Origin: Lepturacanthus savala
Lineage: Eukaryota > Chordata > Actinopteri > Scombriformes > Trichiuridae
Length of the DNA stretch: 64,000 nucleotides
Assembly (NCBI GenBank): GCA_030544235.1
Contig: CM060461.1
Span: 4,577,449 to 4,641,448 of the forward strand
Reading direction: 5' to 3'
Shown here: positions 1 to 12,773 of the stretch, piece after piece
Layout of the letters: every line of letters begins with the position of its first letter
Numbering within the stretch: position 1 is the stretch's first letter
Program-made: the position numbers and the translations under genes
Notes under the pieces: model-generated
Seen by the model: the letters and a program-made list of their open reading frames with translations, nothing else
What the model was told of the DNA's origin: nothing
The model's database searches: none

Positions 1-509
1 AAAAGGGGCGAATTGCTGTGTATTATTGCCTCCAGTGGTGCCATAGCTTGAAATCAAAGCCCCTTTACCCATCATGGCTGATATGCATGTGTGTATGTGT
101 GCATGCATTAATATCAGTCAAATATTATATTACCATCTCTGACATTTCTGACCAGCAGCGCCCCTGGAAAAATAGAGAAGCCCCATAAAACTGAAACCCA
201 ATTAAATTCAATCCGTTCCGTCGATGGATTCCAATGTTTACTGTCTGCTTTGGAGTGTAGTGTTGACACCCCACAGAGGCCGTGGGATTGCTGAGGCTCA
301 TCATGAATGCTACTGTAAGTTGCAGGACGAGATCCGTTGGCAAATTTGCACGGTGGAAGAAATTGATCATGTTTAGGAAAATGGCTTAGTATTGGATTAA
401 AGAAAGCAAATTAATTGCTTCTTTCCAAAATGCTGCATATCTCCTTCAGGACAAGATGAGTGCATCACCCTTTGCTTCAAGAATGCAGATGATTTGGAAC
501 TTCAACAAA

Positions 510-690
510 TAATATTAATAATAATAATAATCTTATTTATATAGCAAAATCCAGTGCTTACAAAGAGCTTTGATAAAGCAAAAGTAGGATATTTAGAGAG
601 TATGTAGAAGAGTATAAAGGACAATAAACATATAAGCAAATATAAGCAGTAATAAACAAGCAAATACCACATCACATAAAAGTAAGTTTT
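510..690. repeat. Interspersed repeat tail, 'TTATTTATATAGC' fish family
   Basis: An (AAT)n run leads into CTTATTTATATAGCAAAATCC, then a 'CAAAGAGCTTTGATAAAGCAAAAGTA' type stretch broken by A-rich sequence. This layout (TTTATTTGTATAGC, then AAAGTGCTTTACA, then an A-rich end) is a very common fish repeat signature, seen again at 5305 and 10585. I infer a decayed SINE or LINE 3' tail; the family name cannot be fixed from the sequence alone. Confidence 0.55.
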
Positions 691-3600
691 TAAAAATGTT
701 TTTTTTAAGAAGTGATTTAGTAAATGATGGCTTAGTATCAACTTTTGTATCCACTGTTGAACAAGCAGAAACTTCTGTACCTCAGGATCATGACTAATAT
801 TATTTTATAATGGGTATTTAAATCCACCTACATTCATCGCCAGCTGCTCAGTATTCAGGCAACATTTCGGCAACTTTCCTGGCATACGCACACATGCTGA
901 GCCACTAAGCTTGGCACAGCACGCCGGCGCTGCACCAGCAGTGCTTGTGCTCCTCTGAGGAAGAGAGCGGTTTGTTCCGAGCCGGGACGTGAACGTGCAG
1001 ATGGTGTCTGATACGGGCCTGGGTTACAGAATGTGTTAGCTAGATTCATTAGCCTCTGTCAACACAAGAGCTTGAATAGAATAGGAACGTTCTGCCTGGC
1101 TGTTTGTCTTCCTTTGCATACTAAACCGAATTGTTTGTGTTTATCAACATGCAGTCTCATTTTAGACTTGCTTAGGTTCATTGATGTGATGAGACAAATG
1201 CCAGGGACTGATAGTAAGTTTCTAAGTGGAGTTATATGTATTGATTGGTGGCTAATTGCCATGTTTCTGCAGATCAATTTGACTCTATCAGTGTCTAGGG
1301 GCTAAGCCCATGTAATCCAGAGTAAAAGCAAGATTAGGTTAGAACGAGCCTAAATGGCCTCAGACACTATTGGCCCCTCTAATCTCTCCACAGCATCAAC
1401 AGACATCGCCACGTCTGTGAGTCATCAAGCATCTAAGCTAATCTATTTTTAACCTTTTCCATATCCAGTGAAGTTCAACAGAACATGCATGTTCCTTTGC
1501 ATTTGTGTTAAACATCCCCTTGGAAATGATAGCCTATAGTATCTTAAAAATGAGACTACTTATTATATTTTGCCTCATGCAAAAACTATTAAAATTCTTG
1601 GCCCATATGAGATTATACCAATTATATAGTTAAAACATCATATTAGATCAAGCGTTACTCTGCAAACATGAACTTTGATGTTCACAGATGGCGCGTTAGC
1701 CGCTAGCACCAGTTAGCATGGGGACCAGTGTCCTTCTTAGCCGTCTGTAAACCTTCGATCAATAAACCCGGATTATCATCTGTGGAATCTCGGCTCATTT
1801 TTCACAGCAGAGAAACGCTCGGCCGGCTGCTCTGTCAGAAGATGTAGGGCCTAGTTCCCCCATCTGATAAGATTACAGAAACTAACCACCACAGCTGCAG
1901 CATTCAAGCAGTGACATGTATTCACGACGTGCACTATTTTCTGAACCACTTGTATCGGCACATCAGTAAATGTTTATTTAACAGGCCGGTGGAGACGAGA
2001 ATCCCATGACTACCCATGCTTAATTAGATGTTTAATTAAGACAGTGGGCTTTTGATCAAAATAAAAAAAGTTGATTATTATGAAATAAGGATTATTTGCA
2101 ATTAAATAGATACGATATCAGTGAATATAATCCTGTTATTATTAACCAATGAATCAGTTAATTTGCATTTAAAGTTAAATAGATGAAATTGACTGATTAG
2201 ATTCAAGAAACATGCCTTGGTCGGTGTTGTTAAATGTCCTTGTTAAATTTGTGGAGACATTCTCATGCAAGACTTTTGAGTGTGAACCAACAACGGCGTT
2301 CTTCTACCCTCAAAGTCACCCCACTTGTATGCTAACTACTCGCCACGAGGGCCCTTGTCACTCAACACAGACACGAGATCCACTTGAATCTTCCCAACAG
2401 TGGAGGCCAGAGCACTTTGCCGTGCTGTACGTGCTCGATGGTCTCTGTGAACCAACTGGTGGACCGGAGGGGTCACCTCCAGCTGTTCTGAGCGAGGACA
2501 CCCTAAGTTTCACATTCAACAGGCCTGGCTATCCACTGCACAGTGAGCCTCAAAAAGTCACCACATCCTCTAAATGGTTGTGAGATTTATGTCCATATAA
2601 AGTTGGTGGTAGGTCTGACGGATACCCCTACAGGCCTGGGAAGAGCAACCTCTTTGAATGGAACCATTCATTTCTAATCTGCAGGATTAGGACTCTGTCC
2701 ATCAGCTGCTTCTGTCACTTACTGTACTGCTGGTCGACCCGTAGAGGCCTTCCCTCTGTGCGTTGGCACGCTTTGATTGAGATCCATGGAAGCAGCGTCA
2801 ATGTCATGGGGGATTTTTGAAGTGACAGCTCAGATTTGATAAATCTTATTAGTTTGGTATTTGACCCAATTTTGTACCTATTGTCCTTCTTCGCCAAATG
2901 AAGCAAGGGCTTTAATTCTCAAAGGTTCTTTCTTTTCAATCCCTGTGTTTCACCCTTTGGCTTCAGAACACATTGTGGCTTTGTAGTGCTGAATTCAAAG
3001 TCTGGAAATGTCTCAAATCTCCCCAGAGAAACTCACCTTTGCAAGGGTGAAGGAAAATATCCATTTATAGGAGCTCTGTGTCTTAAATATGTAGTTTTGA
3101 CTCAGCGTTGCAGCGTTGTTCTCACCAAATGGATTGTATGAGGTAGTGATGGATGTTTTAGATGCAAGGGATTGCATCCCCAGCATTAGATGCTAAAGCT
3201 GGCTACAACAGAGCACACTCTTCCTGGATGCACCTGATTGGACGAAGAATTTCATTGGTTGGGCTGCTTTCAGATTTCATAGCAGATCAACATGTTTTTT
3301 AGTTGAGAAATAAGCAATGCAGTTACTGAATCAACAAAGGCTAGTTTTAAAGTTTGTTGGTCAGAATTTGTCCAGTCGTCCAGTCACTGATGCCCCCCTA
3401 TTTGCATAAAGTAGCATAGAACTCACCTTTATGAAGTCTTCTCTTGAAATGTACTATGTGGTTTCCAGAATGCATTGCACATTGCAGTGTCCTACATAGA
3501 CAATGAATGGAAAGTGTCAGTGGATCAGTATCTTATGTTCTATAATTGAAGAAAATGATCATACATGTTTTAAAGAACCTCCCAGGTTAGTCAAAGGAAA

Positions 3601-5304
3601 GAAAAACAAAGTAGAATGGTTGAAATATTCCCCAGCACTCGCGTTTCAAGAATCCAACCAGATGAGCTTTGATGATCCAGATTTTTTTTTCCTTTGATTG
3701 TTTCAATCTTATTCTCAAAGCTTCTTGTTTTCCGTGTTATACGCCATGCTGCATTAGAACAGAGTGGAGTGCTGCGGGTAGAAAGTCAGAGCCTGGCCAC
3801 ACAATGCAGACATTTCATCTCCTCAAAGCTGCTTCCTCCCCGGAGCTTAAAGCTGAGACACGGCAGCTCACCAGGAGTCACACCCACCCTCCAAAGGCAA
3901 GGTGCATCTGTGTGTAAACAGCTTTGCCGGCAGACCAGTCGGCAAACCACAGTCCTGTTATTGAGTCCCAGACACACTCAACAAAGCCACACATTGACCT
4001 TTCAGCTTCATACACCAGTGCCAGATATTGAGTGAGCCTGTCCACAGGATGAAGCTCATCTCAGACTAAATCTCAGCTGTGCTGTTCTTCCCTGTCTCTG
4101 GGGTTGTTTTTTTGCACTACAGTTGTATTGCAGTAGTGCTCTTTCTGTGATTGATTTAGAGTGATTTATCAGACTAGCGAATTGGAGATCTTTGATCCTT
4201 TTAGTTGAGTTTCTCTTCCCTTCAGTCTCCAGAGAAGGGTTGTAGCATATACTCTGGGTCTATAGGTTGCCTTAATCATGTTGTACTTTTGATTAAAGGA
4301 GTCAAGCAACTATCTCAGGATAGAAAACCTCCTTCACCTGACAAACCTTGGACTCTACTTTTTTAAGCGGGTACTGTTGCGTGCTACCTGCTAACAGATA
4401 TCAGCCTTGGAGCTGGCAATGGGCCCTTGACCGTTAGATACAGGGTCACACATGTATCTATCAGGTCAGCCATGCTCTAAAGAGGCCAAGCGGCTGTGTT
4501 ACATATCATGGAGATTAGCGGGATCCCATATGACAGGTTCCTGGCCTTTAACAAGGCTGACTGGCTCTGGCTCTTCCATTGCGTGTGTGTGTCTGGAGTT
4601 AATAGCTGGATAAGTTGGTGGGTGCTGCTGTGTTTGAGGTTATAACATTAGAGCCTCACTGTCTGGTTGTTCTGCAATGGATGAAATCCATTTAGCAAGA
4701 TTATGCCAAGATGGAGTCATACTTTAACCTCATGAAGAGGTCTTTTTTTCTTTTCAAACAAACTATTTTTCTGATGTGTTTTTTATGTGGTATCTGTACT
4801 ATCTTGTATTATTATTTGCATTTTAATCATGTCTGTCCACAAAAACAAGCGAGAAGTGTTTACACTGACCTTAAAGTTTTGCCATTTAAGCAGAAAAAGG
4901 AGTGTTGGGGCTGGAAAGAGTTGCAGGTTTGACCTTTAGAGTTTTTGAGATAAGGCAGTCCCCAGGAATTTCCTGGCGGAGTTAGAAAAGTTGAAAAGTC
5001 AAGCCCGGGAGTCGATGTTTCCTCACCGCTGCTCTTTCACTCCCAGACTCGTGACACTTCTGTTCCCCCAAGAATGCTTGAAAGGGAAATGTGTTAATTG
5101 CTTTCTTCTGTAGGAGGTCGGAAACTTGTAGGAACATCTCTAATTTGCATTAGAGAAAACCTCTATTTATGCTTTAAAATATAATTAACAAATGTATACT
5201 AATGAATGTCAACAAGTCAAACCACTAATTTATAAAGTGTTTTCTGATATCCAGGTCAGTTCCATGACTAGGTTTAATTCAAATTGAGTTAAGATTGATT
5301 AGGC

Positions 5305-5440
5305 AAGGCAAGTTAATTTGTATAGCAAAACAACAAGGTAATTCAAAGTGCTTTACATAAAACATTCAAATCATCAAGGTACATTTTAAAAATGCATGAA
5401 TAAAGGGAAAACATGTAATTAATTAAAATTTTATAAGATT
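5305..5440. repeat. Interspersed repeat tail, 'TTTGTATAGC' family
   Basis: The segment contains GGCAAGTTAATTTGTATAGC, then CAAGGTAATTCAAAGTGCTT and TACATAAAACATTC, followed by A-rich sequence. The order of these blocks matches the common teleost repeat tail also seen at 10585-10770. It is a decayed copy without a visible coding part or target duplication. Confidence 0.65.
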
Positions 5441-6012
5441 AAGATTAGGATGGCTCAAATGTGTGATGACAAATTACAGTAAACAATGACAAATTTACAG
5501 TAACATTAGAAAGTGTGGACACACTTTGCCATTCTCTTGAAAGGGAAAGTGTTTCCTAACTTATGACTGTCACAATAAATATCTGCACAGTCATACGTAC
5601 ACTGCATACAATAAAGTGATGATGCGTCATTCATATTGATCTGCAGGAGCTCTGGTTTATGTACTTTAACGTCAACACTTTTTACTTGAAAGTGCATCAC
5701 GTGATGTACTTTTTAAATATGTTTAGACAAGCAATAAAACATGGTGACAAAGATGAATTGGTGTTCAAATGACAGACATGATATATAGAAAAGCGTTGAC
5801 ACTGAGCTGAGAGTAGAGATTCACAAGTTGAGTATGTTAGACTGATATATTTACATTCACAGATTCTGTTGTGAGTGATCAACTACAAAATCATTGGTTC
5901 ACTTCCACCATGTGAAAGTTCCAGTGAAGGCAGCAGTGTTGTTTGATGTCAGCACCGCAGGGCTCAGCAGACAATAGGGGAACAGAAGTTGAATGATTGG
6001 AGGCCGGCGGGT

Positions 6013-6115
<103 letters not shown>

Positions 6116-6456
6116 GGGGTGCTGTGGTACTGCTCACCGTTCACCACTAGTCTTTGTTCATTGTTATGAATAATACATCAGAGGCACATTAGTTTGATTC
6201 ATATAGCTGTTGGCTCTGCTGTGAGCCTGCTCCTGGCTCTGCCCTCACTCTCCTCTCTTTCCGTTTTATCTGGGTTTTGAATGTCCCCTGGTTTGCTTTG
6301 CGGTGTCAACAACGCATTTGATCAATTCGCGGACAAAGCGCATTAGGCTTTAAAGAACGTCGTCCTGCAGGCCACTCCTGCCCCATGCTGACGGAACCAG
6401 GTCATTTGTTCACAATGGAGCTCTCTCACTCATCGGTCCTTTCTGTCTCTCCCCAG

Positions 6457-6580
6457 TAACCGGCTCGCCCCGAGCAACCACGACCGGATACAGAGGCTGA
6501 GGCAGGAGTTCCAGCAGGCCCAGACCGTCCCGGATGACCCCGACGACCGCCGGAGGACCTACAGCTTCGAGCAGCCCTGG
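6457..6580 (+). CDS. pard3: pard3 coding exon (third from last), C-terminal region
   Basis: Part of the partitioning-defective 3 polarity scaffold, which with PAR6 and atypical PKC organises apical-basal polarity and tight junctions at the cell cortex. The exon starts after a pyrimidine-rich tract ending in CCCCAG (6451-6456). Its first base T completes a split codon, probably AG|T (Ser). The next 41 codons read NRLAPSNHDRIQRLRQEF, then an acidic DDPDDRRR stretch and TYSFEQPW, which I recognise as vertebrate PARD3 near its C-terminus. The charged NHDRIQRLRQEF segment looks helical. The donor is TGG|GTGAGT after 6580, phase 0. The acidic linker TVPDDPDD appears different from the mammalian form. 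Identification as pard3 rather than pard3b rests on this and the two following exons; which fish duplicate (aa or ab) it is cannot be told here. Confidence 0.95.
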
Positions 6581-8734
6581 GTGAGTGTGTGATATGACCG
6601 GAGCCTGTAAGCAAATCTGCTGGCGGCCGGAGGAGGAGGAGGAGGCTAGACTGTAAAACACTACCACACCAGGCTCAAGATATGTAACTCCACATGTGTC
6701 CCGAGAGGAGAATGCACCATTAACAGCCTGTCGCTAACTGGAGTATGGTGCTAACCAACCATCACTAACCCCCACTACTACCCACCAAGAACAGGACTGA
6801 TGACACCTTATCCCCACTTTAGGATTACCATTAAACTCCATGGGCCTTCCCGGCTATCCGTGCTACTGCTAACACCCGTCACCCTCAACCGTCCTGTCCT
6901 GCATGCAGGAGTTTGCACATCTACTGACACATCCGTCACTAACCCCACCCGCCTGTCACAACCTCCTCTCATCTTCCATCATCCTGTTTGTGTCTGTCCG
7001 TCATCCACATGGACCCGCCCACCACCTCATGGACTCTGGGTTTGTCTTCACATTGTTTTTGTCTGCACAGATTTCATTTTTTAAACCCGTTGTTTTTACA
7101 GTGCCTTTTATTTCTTTAACAGTGTAAAGGTAGAGTTTGGTGCATTTTAACGGACGTTTATTTGATTTGAAGCTTTACCGGCTCAGAAGGGGCATAATTG
7201 CATTCTGAAGCAACACAGGGTAATACTAAGCGAACAAATTTTGGGATGATGAAATCTCATGTCATATTTTTTAGTATTTATTTAGTTCTTCCTGCTTCCT
7301 TGCTGTGCACCTCAAGTGTACTTGGATTTAGTTTTTTGTTTGTTTGTTTGTTTTCCAACTAACGAATTATGGCTTTGAAGAGTTTGCTGTAGCAAATTTT
7401 AAACCTTCAAGAGATTTTACTACTTTTTCTAATTGGTATCATCTCTGTCCAAAGTGTATCTGATCTCTTATAAAAATGTGTAATTCTCATCACATTTATC
7501 TAGTTTGGGATAAACATCATTTTCTGTCACAACATATAAAACACATTATGGCACAAAATTATTGTTGTGATGAGAAATGTAAAAGTATGTTTCCCCAAAT
7601 TAGACACATAAGTGTGTTTGTGTAAATCCTTTGCACTAAATAACATGAATTGTCCTTGTTGGTTGTTTCTCTATATGAGGACATTTTAGATTTTTGTATA
7701 TTTCTGTATGAACTGTTTTTATTGCTGGTGTCTAATTGGGAGAATTTGATTTATAAATGATAAAGTGAGAGCTCAGGAAGTGAATCCTCTGCTCTCTGAG
7801 ATTTTCCTTTCTAGCTGATGAACAATCAATAAAAATGTACAGTTTTATTTTGCATTGGGCTCAGCGTTAAGCAGCGTTTCTAATGGGATGATGGGATGCA
7901 CAGACAGCCATGCATTCCAGCGGAGCAGGGCTGTGTGGGAAAGAAGAGCGCGGGTCACCTCTCGCTTTGTCTCCGAACAACAGAGCATGCTCTCAATTAA
8001 AGAGCTCGATAATAAGTGCAGCATTGTGTTTGTTTACTTCAACTCCAGCACATTTGCTATTGTTGCCACTTTCATTCTCCCATGAAAACTCAGCACTGTG
8101 GAAGCCACACACTTTAAAATGTTAAGGATTCCACCATTTTCCAAAGTGAGCTGTTGACATTTTTGCACTCATTACTATGGAAACACTGTACATACTTGGC
8201 CACGCAGGACCCCGAAATATTTGTGGGTTTAGTCACGTTCATGCTCTAGAAAAATACTTTAAGATTTCAAACCGATTCTTAACCACCTTCTGTGGTTCCG
8301 CACCACTTTTAATTCAGGTTCCCCTCTAATGGTGTTTTTAAAGCTCTTTTAATTGTCAAATTGCTGCTCAGGCTCAGAATCGCTGTAGTAATTGCATGTT
8401 ATTAGAATCATGCCCTGGTCATAGTGGTGGGCCATATGGAAAACAGGCAAATGTGTCTTTGAAATTCAATTACCTCTCTCGCACATATATTACATTCTGT
8501 TGCTTCATCTGAACAATGTGCCGCGAGCCTCAAGGAGTCAGTGTCCTCTTTCTTAATTCACCTTCAAGTGGCCGACTTATAGTCCAGGACAGAACAAAAG
8601 CTGCAGAGGAGATGCTAGTTTTATTCACTTGCTGTCTTTTATATGTCAAGAAAACATGTTTATATGATACAACCAAATGTCAACTAAACTGCATTAAAGG
8701 TAGTATATTTACAGAAGAGGGCACTCACCCTTGG

Positions 8735-9035
8735 TTAACCCTCCATTGCATATCATTGCCATATGGCAACAATTACTTTATCTTCATTTTTTAAAAAGCT
8801 GTTATATAAAATCTAAGTTTTACAAGATAGGTGTGAAAATGGGGTTTTATTTTGAAGTGACTGATGTGAGCATCACTATCTCACTGTCTTTTTTTCAGAA
8901 TTTGGGAAAATTTTACCAAATGATAATAAAAAGATTGAAGTTGAATCAAATCAATTTTTGATTCAATCTTTTTTTGTTGTTCTAATATGCTAAAATAGAT
9001 TTGTTTCCATATGGCAACAACATGCAAAGGGTTAA
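8735..9035. mobile_element. piggyBac-like non-autonomous element (MITE), 301 bp with TTAA ends
   Basis: Both ends are TTAA followed by CCCT. Left end TTAACCCTCCATTGCAT continues to TTGCCATATGGCAACAA; the right end, reverse-complemented, reads TTAACCCTTTGCATGTTG then TTGCCATATGG. The imperfect terminal inverted repeats are about 30 bp and match each other apart from a small insertion and a few substitutions. The TTAA duplication plus CCCT terminus is the known hallmark of piggyBac-type transposons. There is no transposase frame, so it depends on a transposase elsewhere. A hairpin (8929-8972) sits in its interior. A decayed relative lies at 23904-24170. Confidence 0.8.
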
Positions 9036-10022
9036 TTTAATAGTTAATTGCAGGTGTGTTGATTGAAGTCAATGCAAAGATGCAAAACCTTTCACTGTAA
9101 CAACCTGTCGAATATTTGCTGCTTTTCTGTGTATTCATTAACTTTTGTCACAGCTGAAGAAGAAAAGCAGTACTTATTTACATTAACAAGTTGGAAATGA
9201 TGCATTTTTATTTTTAAAAAATTACACAATGCGTTAATCAACTATCAAAGTAGCTGCCAGTTAATTTTTTGTAAATAAACTAAGAAATTAAAGGTTCATA
9301 TGATATATTTACCAGTATAAAAAGTAATCACTCGATACAGCCTTGATCAATTCTGAGTCCTGTCTTGCAGTATTCCTACAGAATTCTAACCATATTTCAA
9401 CAGTATTCCTACAGTCCAGCCTGTTGGTGCCTGCTAACTCTGAGCAGCCATATTTAAGGAATAACCACGTTATTCTTCACCTTCCATTCAGGCTCGGCCT
9501 CCCAGCCTCAGTCTTATCTCTTAATATCGCACCTGAAGTGCAGCTGAATCCGTCCGTCCCACTATTTTTCGCCCCTCTCGTGATTCATCCACCCAATTAT
9601 CCATTTTCAACGCTTGTTGTTTTCATAGCCATCCCTATTTATCCACAAGCCTCCAGTCAATATAATATCTCTTGTTTGTGACTGCAGCCCTCTTCTTCTT
9701 TTTTTCCGCCGTAGTTTGGGGAGCAGGGAGGATTGTGGGTAGCGCGGTCTAATTCCATCAGGATGACAGATGCCTGCTCTCCCAGCAGCACCACGCAAGC
9801 TTTATTGCGCTCATTTATACCACTATGGGAACACAGGAAGTTCATTCACTTGATGTCAGGGGCTTAGAAAGAGCATAATATTGCCTCTTGTATTTTACTG
9901 TAACATTTTAATACTGCTCTTATCTGAATTCCTTTAGGGTGCTTCCCCACCCGCTCTAAAATCACCTTGTGCTGGCAGATGAGCAAACATTACTGGGAAA
10001 ATTCAACACTATTAAAAAGCTA

Positions 10023-10027
<5 letters not shown>

Positions 10028-10092
<65 letters not shown>
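10028..10092. repeat. (TA)n microsatellite
   Basis: About 65 bp of uninterrupted TA dinucleotides in a pard3 intron. Frames read from it give artificial Tyr-Ile repeats. Confidence 0.97.
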
Positions 10093-10095
<3 letters not shown>

Positions 10096-10584
10096 CCTTA
10101 TTCACCCACAGGCAATTTTCCCTCCTCATATGGAGTAAAAGGTGTGTGGGCACTCACCCTCCCCTTCAGCCGCCTGCTAGGCCCAGTCCTTATTGTCAGC
10201 TGAGCAGTGAGGCAACGCCAATCAGCCCCAGAGATGATGGCCCCAGCTTCATTTGGTTTAAAAGGGACTGTCTCTTTAGCGCTCTTAATCGTTTTATGGC
10301 CTTCCCACAAACCAATGTCCCGCCAGGCCCCCAATACGTGGCACAGCCATAAAAGTAATTAGATTGGCTTTGTGTTACGGCTGATCCACACACACCACTA
10401 ATGAACATCAGTGGGGTAGAGGGACTTGTGTGGGCTGGATATGGAGCTTGTGTGGACATGTTATCCAGTCTGATTGAGGGTTTTGACTGGATTGAGGCTA
10501 GGTATGTCATTGTGATGCTAAAGTGAGTTAAATAGAAAATCAGTCCTCCAATGGTCTGTATTCTTTGCACATTCTCATTCTTTC

Positions 10585-10770
10585 ACATTGTAAAGCAGGT
10601 TTATTTGTATAGCATGTTTCAACAACAGAGGAAATTCAGACTGCTTTACATAAAACAAGGGGAAAAAAATCTAATATTTTAAATAAAAAATTAGAACAAT
10701 CAGAAATTAAAACCTAACTCAAATAAAATATAAAAAATAAAAAAACAAGCGAGATTTAATACAACAGTTG
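10585..10770. repeat. Interspersed repeat tail, 'TTTGTATAGC' family
   Basis: CAGGTTTATTTGTATAGCATG is followed by TTCAACAACAGAGGAAATTC, then CTGCTTTACATAAAACAAGG and an A-rich end to about 10770. The block order is the same as at 5305-5440. No coding part is visible. Confidence 0.7.
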
Positions 10771-12060
10771 AATAAATCATCAAAAAGTGTGTGAAAATCT
10801 GACCTCCTTCTCAGTGATTGGTTGTATCTGTGCAGCTGAAAAAGAAAGGAAAGATTTTCTCAAAAACTCATATTTTCAACTACTCTCCATTTGTACATTA
10901 AAATAAAAAAAAAAAACTGCACAAGACACAGATGTTGGAGGAAGATCAGGAAGGACAATAATCCACCCAGGTATGGATGGTATGAGGATGAGCCTTTGAG
11001 TGTATTCAGGTAAAACAAGGACATTTTTGCCTTTTTACGATGTTTGGACGACACATGGTATAAAACTAATCTTTGTTGGATTTCCTTAAAAAAATACAGA
11101 CGCACAAGAGTCTGTGAGGATAAAAGATGTATTTTCATCAGTTTGTGTATGCAGGGAAAAATTAATGACTTCAAAATTATACCATGTTGTTTCAAATCTG
11201 CAGATATTTACAAGTGTACGTGACTCATAACTGTGCCTGTGTGATGTATTGTTGCCTGATGGGTTGTACAGCAGGTGTTTACTCATGGCTCCGCAGAGTG
11301 TCATCTCCTTCATTAACACCCACTAACATCCATCACGTCTCATCACCGTAACCCTGCTCCAAGTCCCCAGCATGGCCCCTCCCACACCCCTTCTCCTTCT
11401 GTCTGTCTGTGTCTCACCTTCACTTTGACCTGAGAGGAGGCTCAGCTCAGCTCAGGTGTGTCTGCCTCACTAACTGCTGGTAAGTGTCTGTGGTTTGGAC
11501 TGTCTGTGGGTTTAGTGTAGTGGGAGATTTTGTGAGGAATTCTCTGTCTGGAAGTGCTATTTAATATTTCAACAAAGGGGATTTGTGTTCATTAATGTAT
11601 TTATAAATTACCATTTTAATTTCAGAGATTGTTTCAGGGCATTTAATGCATTCACTTGTTCGTTCTGAGGGTCAAAGCTGTGACCTTCCTGCTACTGAAT
11701 ATTCAAACTTGCTACCAGAATGAACCAAAAAAATAAATCCATAAACTAATTCCCTCCACTCATTCACATGTAGAAGTGTTAGCACCTCTTAACATCTCCC
11801 ATTCATACATCTATGCTGCATGAGCACTGCAGGCGTTTCAACATCATAAATGTTTAACTTAACATGAAAAAGTCATCAGTGTTTTTAACTCCGGGTGTAA
11901 ATCTAGCAGCCGGAGCCGCCTCAGTTCTAGGAAAGAACAAGTAGCTCCGTGATAAACACAGAATCACTGTCACAACTCAACACTGGACAGCTTTCTGTCG
12001 CCAGAATATTTCTTCAGACTCCTTTGTTCCTTTTATAGTCACAATGTAGAAGTGTTACAG

Positions 12061-12064
<4 letters not shown>

Positions 12065-12105
<41 letters not shown>
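12065..12105. repeat. (TA)n microsatellite
   Basis: About 41 bp of TA dinucleotides in the pard3 intron, about 525 bp upstream of the next exon. Confidence 0.96.
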
Positions 12106-12108
<3 letters not shown>

Positions 12109-12630
12109 CCCCACTTACTTTTATTGATCAATAAATTTCAACAGCAATATCCCATTTAGTGTCCAGGTTATTCTGCTTCTTGAGTAAAAAGTTATTCCAA
12201 TAAAAACTGTTCACAGTACACACATAAAAAGTCCACATAAAAAGACAGAAAATGGAAACAGTTGAAAACAAGGGAAACAAAAAGTTAGAGTATTAAGTAA
12301 AAAGAAATGTGACAAAGTGCAAAGTAAAATTGACACTTGTGACCTAAGTGTCACACGAGTGTCCTGTGAAAATGTCGCATCTGTGTGTAGACTGTAATGT
12401 TCCTCGAATGAATTCCTGAAACAAAAATAAATTGCACATTTTACATATGACTTTCCATTATTTGAGATTTGACTGGTGCTCCTAATTACATGTGACCCCT
12501 TCCCAAGCTCAAATATTTGTATTAGATTAGTAGAGGTGAAACGCACAAGAATTACTGACTTGCTGCTATAGTGACGATGATCATGATTAGAGGACATTGT
12601 TAACTGAGCTTCGCATCTCGCTGTTTTCAG

Positions 12631-12773
12631 TCCAACGCCAGCAACAACGGGCCGGCCGGCTACAACCAGCCGGGACGCCACTCGGTGTCGGTCGAGGTTC
12701 AGATGCAGAGACAGAGACAGGAGGAGAGAGACTCATTCGCCCAGGCACAGCGGCAGTACAGCTCCCTGCCACG
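12631..12773 (+). CDS. pard3: pard3 coding exon (second from last), GRHSVSVEVQ region
   Basis: The exon follows CTGTTTTCAG (acceptor AG at 12629-12630) in phase 0 and has 143 bases: 47 codons plus CG, the first two bases of an Arg codon finished in the next exon. It reads SNASNNGPAGYNQP, then GRHSVSVEVQMQRQRQEERD and AQAQRQYSSLPR. The block from GRHSVSVEVQ onward is strongly conserved in vertebrate PARD3, and the Gln/Arg-rich part is predicted to be helical. The Asn/Gly-rich start is the least conserved part and probably a flexible linker. The donor is ACG|GTAAGG. The C-terminal region of PAR3 is known to contact partners such as Tiam1 and KIF3A; which residues do so cannot be assigned from this exon. 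A minus-strand frame over the exon is only a shadow. Confidence 0.95.

Larger units (their letters stand above)
6581..12630 (+). other. pard3 intron between exons at 6457 and 12631
   Basis: A 6050-bp phase-0 intron with GTGAGT donor and TTTTCAG acceptor. It contains a 301-bp piggyBac-like MITE (8735-9035), a TA tract (10028-10092), a fish repeat tail (10585-10770) and an AT tract (12065-12105). The segment 10180-10400 is repeat-poor and enhancer-like. Nothing in it reads as an additional in-phase coding exon. Confidence 0.85.

Noticed and set aside
2212..2583. 123-codon + strand open frame in the first intron
   Set aside because: No recognisable domain, no matching splice sites in phase with pard3, and codon content looks random.
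3139..3160. let-7-like word TGAGGTAGT
   Set aside because: Only nine bases match and no complementary arm forms a precursor hairpin nearby.
11371..11479. Possible extra pard3 exon between CCCCAG and GTAAGT
   Set aside because: The length (109) would break the phase-0 junction, and the pard3 frame hits a stop inside; likely chance splice-like sites in CT-rich sequence.
12211..12681. 156-codon minus-strand open frame overlapping a pard3 exon
   Set aside because: Shadow of the GC-rich exon and adjacent AT-rich intron; no family resemblance.
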